Below, in pieces: positions 60,733 to 64,000 of a stretch of 64,000 nt of DNA. Position 1 is the stretch's first letter; every line of letters begins with the position of its first letter. A program made the position numbers and the translations under genes. A model generated the notes under the pieces. That model saw only the letters and a list, made by a program, of their open reading frames with translations. It was not told the DNA's origin and did no database searches. Origin of the DNA: Symplocastrum torsivum CPER-KK1. Its GTDB lineage: Bacteria; Cyanobacteriota; Cyanobacteriia; Cyanobacteriales; Coleofasciculaceae. The stretch lies in NCBI GenBank assembly GCA_019358875.1, contig JAHHIF010000008.1, positions 1 to 64,000 on the forward strand, in the 5' to 3' direction.

Positions 60733-62604
60733 TCAAAGAGTAAGTTGGTACAGCGATATCGGTTCTTCAATCCCCTCGAATTGCCGTTGCCCTATTTCGA
60801 TGGGTTGTAGGGGAAGATAACTTCTGACCGCTTCATACACTGTCTGGGAAATACCAACGCAACCGGGCGAAGTTTCAGCTTGTACGCGAGTGGCAATGTT
60901 AACCCCAGTTCCAGTGACATCAGCGTAATTGAAAATAACATCTCCAAAATGGATGCCAATTCGATAAGTTAGCCTCGGCTGAGACGTGGGTGGAGTTATC
61001 TGTATGAATGTCAGTTGAATCTCTTGAGCGCAATTGACAGCATTGATGGTACTAGGAAAGTAAAATAACAACCCATCGCCAAAAGATTTGAGAATCTGAC
61101 CTTCATATTGCTGAGCTAATTGGGAGATGACCTGAAAGTCTCGATCAAGTAGATTCTGCGTCTGTTCAGAGTCAGCTTCCATCTTCGCTGCTAAGTCAAC
61201 CGCATTTATAGAAACAATCGTACCGAGGCGGTGTTCTTGGATTAAATTCAACCGTAATTGACCCAGCTGATCGCTAAAATACTGACGATACAACTGACAA
61301 CTGGGCACAACCTGGCTATCGAGGAAGCGCACGACACCCATACTTTGCAATTTAAAGGTTTGGATTGGATCTAATTTCACGGGGGTTGGTGACATCACAA
61401 CCCGCGCCAATCCTGTCACCAAATCGGGATATTGTTGGAGATTCCACAATTGGCGTCGCAGATAATCGTTGTAAATACCGTCTTCATCCGTCGCAGTTTC
61501 TAATAGCTGCTCAAGCGTGATGTCTTGGCAACTAATGTGATGCAGCGCCTCCTGCACTAGATAAGGGTTCCCACCAATCAATCCCATCAGGCGTTCTACC
61601 TTCTGGGTTCCCCAATCCAGTTGATACCGAGTCGCTAAATCTTGTACCTGAAGCGGGGTAAACTCTGGCAATTCAATTGATAATCCAACATTAAAGGGAG
61701 ATTGATTGATGTTGAGCGGGATATAAACTTCCGTAGAATGAACCACCACTAACCGCAGTTTTTGCCAAACCTCGCTACTCTTGTCGGCATACTTGGCTTT
61801 CTGATACCAAGTTCGGAGCAATCCAAAAAAGTCCGTGGCAATTTTGGGGTAATTGAACACCACGTCCACGTCATCTAATGTCAAGACGAGCGGAGTGTCA
61901 ATTTCTGCTAACAGATAACTCTCGAAGTAATCGGTGCAGTTGTAATTGCTGCCAAAAACGTCATCCCAATACTCGCTCAACCGATTCGGTAGTCCCAAAC
62001 TCCGAGAGACAACTGCACAGAACCACCGCAGAAATTGATTTAGAGTCGCGAACACATCGGCATCAGCCAGTTGCAAGCTCAACGTAACCGTCTTAAAATT
62101 GTGCGATCGCGCAGAGTCGAGAATCCTGATCATCAAAGAGGTTTTGCCCATAAGCTTGGGAGCTTTGATCCGAATCAAAGCCCCAGGCTGCAAAATGGTT
62201 TCATCGCAAAGCCGCTCAATAGGGAGACGCTCTACATAAAAGGGGGAATCTAGAGGAACTTGACCTTTGAGCATGACTCTAGAGCCACTCTCTAGATTGT
62301 CAGAGTCGGGATTGGTATAGTCATCAAGGGACAGAGTAAGATTAAATGCCCTGAAGTAAGACTCCAAAGTCTGCCGATCTACAGCAACTTGGCGATGTTG
62401 TACCTTGGCGATGGTATTGGGACTCAAGCCGCTCAGTTCACTTAATTCTTCCAAGGTGTAGGAATTGCCAGTATTTTCTTGAATTTCCCACTGGCGCTGT
62501 GCCCTTTGCAAGCGTTGCCAACCTTGAAGCGTGAGAACGACACCCCGCTTCCGCCGTGATGGTTGACTTCTCATTAATATTCGCTCAATCTCCTTGAGAT
62601 CCAA
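60733..62604 (-). CDS. HTH / AAA-35 / class III cyclase-like protein
   Basis: The protein of 623 residues starts with an HTH-like region (about 45-85; YTLEELSELSGLSPNTIAKV), then an AAA-35 NTPase domain (about 110-400; Walker-A-like KAPKLMGKTSLMIR, Walker-B-like LVLTLDDVDVVFN), and ends with a class III adenylate/guanylate cyclase domain (about 450-620). Of the two metal-binding Asp in this domain, the first is Asn (near 467, GTIVSINAVD instead of the usual ..ADVVG), while the second (near 510, SFGDGLLFYF) is kept; RIGIHFGDV and GVNIATRVQAE complete the fold. The cyclase may be weak or inactive. It is 132 bases upstream of the WD40 gene and likely shares its promoter. Confidence 0.8.
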   Translation of the reverse strand: MDLKEIERILMRSQPSRRKRGVVLTLQGWQRLQRAQRQWEIQENTGNSYTLEELSELSGLSPNTIAKVQHRQVAVDRQTLESYFRAFNLTLSLDDYTNPDSDNLESGSRVMLKGQVPLDSPFYVERLPIERLCDETILQPGALIRIKAPKLMGKTSLMIRILDSARSHNFKTVTLSLQLADADVFATLNQFLRWFCAVVSRSLGLPNRLSEYWDDVFGSNYNCTDYFESYLLAEIDTPLVLTLDDVDVVFNYPKIATDFFGLLRTWYQKAKYADKSSEVWQKLRLVVVHSTEVYIPLNINQSPFNVGLSIELPEFTPLQVQDLATRYQLDWGTQKVERLMGLIGGNPYLVQEALHHISCQDITLEQLLETATDEDGIYNDYLRRQLWNLQQYPDLVTGLARVVMSPTPVKLDPIQTFKLQSMGVVRFLDSQVVPSCQLYRQYFSDQLGQLRLNLIQEHRLGTIVSINAVDLAAKMEADSEQTQNLLDRDFQVISQLAQQYEGQILKSFGDGLLFYFPSTINAVNCAQEIQLTFIQITPPTSQPRLTYRIGIHFGDVIFNYADVTGTGVNIATRVQAETSPGCVGISQTVYEAVRSYLPLQPIEIGQRQFEGIEEPISLYQLTL

Positions 62605-62719
62605 CAGGATTTAGCTGATTTTTTTTATTTTGGCAGCTTTCTACTCATAGTATTTGTCTTATTGAGCGATATGGATGTTAATTCGCTTATCTTGTGTGCT
62701 TATCTTGCAATCTTTACTT

Positions 62720-62935
62720 GAAAACATCTGACTACGGATGCAATCTAGTAGTAGTTCCTTTCAAGATTTGCATCTATCTTTAGAGGGTCTGCAAACATCT
62801 CGCTACAGATGCAATCTAATAGTAGTTTCTTTTAGGGTTTGCATCTATCTTCAGAGGGTCTGAAAACATCTCGCTACTAAAGCAATCTAGTTGGAGTTAA
62901 TTTCAGAGTTTAGCATCTACCTTTAGATAGAGTTT
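62720..62935. repeat. Three 71-base tandem repeats with internal dyads
   Basis: The string aaacatct recurs at 62722, 62793 and 62864, i.e. every 71 bases. Each unit carries a dyad, gatgcaatct against agatttgcatc, and the third unit is more diverged. They occupy the gap between the cyclase-like gene and the divergent ethylene-receptor kinase gene, ending about 22 bases before the latter's ATG. Such iterons in a promoter may be a binding array for a regulator. No open reading frame spans them. Confidence 0.65.
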
Positions 62936-62956
62936 TAGGTTTTTAAGATAATCAAC

Positions 62957-64000
62957 ATGATAATAGCGGAATTTTTTATTCCTCACGGACACTGCTATCT
63001 CTGGAAGCCTGAGTTAGTAGGGTTACATATTGTCTCAGATGCTTTGACAGCAGTAGCGTATTATTCAATTCCGCTAATGCTTACTTATTTCGTTGCCAAG
63101 CGGCGAGATGTACCTTTCAACTGGATTTTCCTGCTGTTTGGTGCTTTCATCGTTTCCTGTGGCACAACCCACATTATAGAAATCTGGACACTGTGGCATC
63201 CTGACTATTGGTTATCGGGTTTGGTCAAAGCCTTTACTGCCGTCATCTCTCTCTATACGGCATCAGAACTCGTTTCGTTACTCCCCAAAGCCTTGGCAAT
63301 GCCTAGTGCGGCTCAATTTGAAGCCGTGAAAAACGAAATTCAAGAGCGCCTGCGAACAGAAGCTGAACTCCAGCAGGCGATCGCGCAACTCAAGCAGGAA
63401 ATGGCTGAGCGTCAGCAGGCAGAGGCGGCGCTGCGAGAGAGCGAAGAACGTTTGCAGCTAGCGTTAGAAGGTAGTGCTTTGGGGTGGTGGGATTGGAACA
63501 TTACCACAGGGCAAACCTATTTCGACTCCTATTGGAAGAGAATGCTGGGGTACGAGGTAGAGGAGATTGAGAATAATTACCAATCCTGGGAGCGGCTGAT
63601 GCATCCACAGGATAAGCCCAGGGTAATGGAAGTGTTGAACGCCTATCTTCGAGATACGCTTCCCCTTTACGAAGTGGAATTTCGGATGCGCTCAAAGTCT
63701 GGGCAGTGGAAGTGGATTCTGAGTCACGGTAAGGTTTGCGATCGCGATGAATCGGGTGCGCCTATGCGAATGCTCGGTACACAAAAAGATATTAGCGATC
63801 GCAAACTTGCAGAGGAACGACTCAAACATAGTGAAGCTAACCTGGCAACAGCCCAAAAAATTTCCCATATCGGCAACTGGGAATTTGATGTACTCACTGG
63901 GGAAATCACCTGGTCAGCAGAAAAATTCCACATTCTCGGTCTTGACCCGACCCAACCCGAACCGAACTATACCGAACTGATCGAGAAGATTCACCCCGAT
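62957..64000 (+). CDS. Ethylene-receptor-type membrane histidine kinase with PAS domains (truncated by window end)
   Basis: An open frame from ATG 62957 runs without a stop to the window end (348 codons). Residues 1-120 have three helices matching the ethylene-binding domain of plant ETR1: Asp28 and Tyr35 (SDALTAVAYYSIP) and the copper ligands Cys68 and His72 (FIVSCGTTHIIEIW), all at the ETR1 spacing. A coiled coil (about 125-175) precedes a PAS_3-type domain (about 180-290; LGWWDWNITTGQTYF) and a second PAS beginning near 305. A kinase domain should follow beyond the window. Cyanobacterial homologues bind ethylene and steer phototaxis and surface properties; the output here is unknown. Confidence 0.85.
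   Translation, partial: MIIAEFFIPHGHCYLWKPELVGLHIVSDALTAVAYYSIPLMLTYFVAKRRDVPFNWIFLLFGAFIVSCGTTHIIEIWTLWHPDYWLSGLVKAFTAVISLYTASELVSLLPKALAMPSAAQFEAVKNEIQERLRTEAELQQAIAQLKQEMAERQQAEAALRESEERLQLALEGSALGWWDWNITTGQTYFDSYWKRMLGYEVEEIENNYQSWERLMHPQDKPRVMEVLNAYLRDTLPLYEVEFRMRSKSGQWKWILSHGKVCDRDESGAPMRMLGTQKDISDRKLAEERLKHSEANLATAQKISHIGNWEFDVLTGEITWSAEKFHILGLDPTQPEPNYTELIEKIHPD

Noticed and set aside
62720..62935. Possible CRISPR array (regular 71-bp repeats)
   Set aside because: The units are contiguous near-copies without unique spacers, only three, and no cas genes are near; they are tandem promoter repeats.
1..64000. tRNA, rRNA or riboswitch genes
   Set aside because: No cloverleaf-like T-loop (GTTCGANTC) context, rRNA conserved block or known riboswitch core was recognised by eye; a covariance-model search would be needed to exclude small RNAs.

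Overview
The window reads as a chromosomal piece of a cyanobacterium, probably a filamentous one. The octamer GCGATCGC (HIP1) is very frequent in genes and gaps. Mg-protoporphyrin methyltransferase (chlM), a pair resembling the synechoxanthin carotenoid enzymes CruE/CruH, Uma2 nucleases, AAA-35/WD40 proteins and heptamer tandem repeats are all typical of the phylum. No rRNA, tRNA or CRISPR array was recognised.

Layout. 1-8.4 kb: a ParDE-type toxin-antitoxin pair, a b-type cytochrome, a GAF-LuxR regulator, a PIG-V-like mannosyltransferase, an SLH/GH10-like surface hydrolase and era. 8.4-17 kb: a very large hybrid histidine kinase and a xylulokinase, flanked by remnants of an SDR and of a mannitol-dehydrogenase-like gene, which suggests a decayed polyol operon. 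17-25 kb: Uma2 nucleases, a CocE-type hydrolase (with a relic of a second copy), and a cupin / isochorismatase-like hydrolase / amidohydrolase / AtzH-like group that looks like N-heterocycle or amide catabolism. 25-30.5 kb: two GT4 glycosyltransferases around a peptidoglycan-binding protein, then a receiver protein whose phospho-acceptor Asp is Asn. 30.6-35.7 kb: an ABC-2 permease diverging from a TetR gene, a FAD/Rieske carotenoid desaturase-like gene and a Rieske oxygenase; matching TetR-type operator palindromes precede tetR and the desaturase gene. 36-46.6 kb: ABC exporter, folB, MazEF-type pair, ABC-F protein, bestrophin, ksgA-ispE, chlM and small membrane proteins, with two MITE-like elements.

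The most remarkable part is 46.9-56.4 kb, all on the minus strand. A multidomain nitric oxide synthase (N-terminal domain, pseudoglobin, globin, NOS oxygenase, flavodoxin, NADPH reductase) is followed by a pentameric ligand-gated ion channel, a GAF protein, a lipoprotein solute-binding protein with a C-terminal membrane helix, and an MscS channel carrying its own C-terminal globin. The last four genes are tightly packed, two of the junctions being stop/start overlaps. Read together they suggest a membrane signalling unit in which NO or O2 haem chemistry and a small ligand control ion flux. This is inference; the gene order and domains are read directly.

The right end (56.6-64 kb) is signalling too: a pentapeptide-repeat fragment, an AAA-35/14xWD40 protein, an HTH/AAA-35/class III cyclase with one metal-binding Asp replaced, and, divergently, an ethylene-receptor-type histidine kinase that runs off the end of the window behind a 71-bp triplicated promoter repeat. 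NO, O2/haem, ethylene and cyclic-nucleotide signalling therefore lie side by side.
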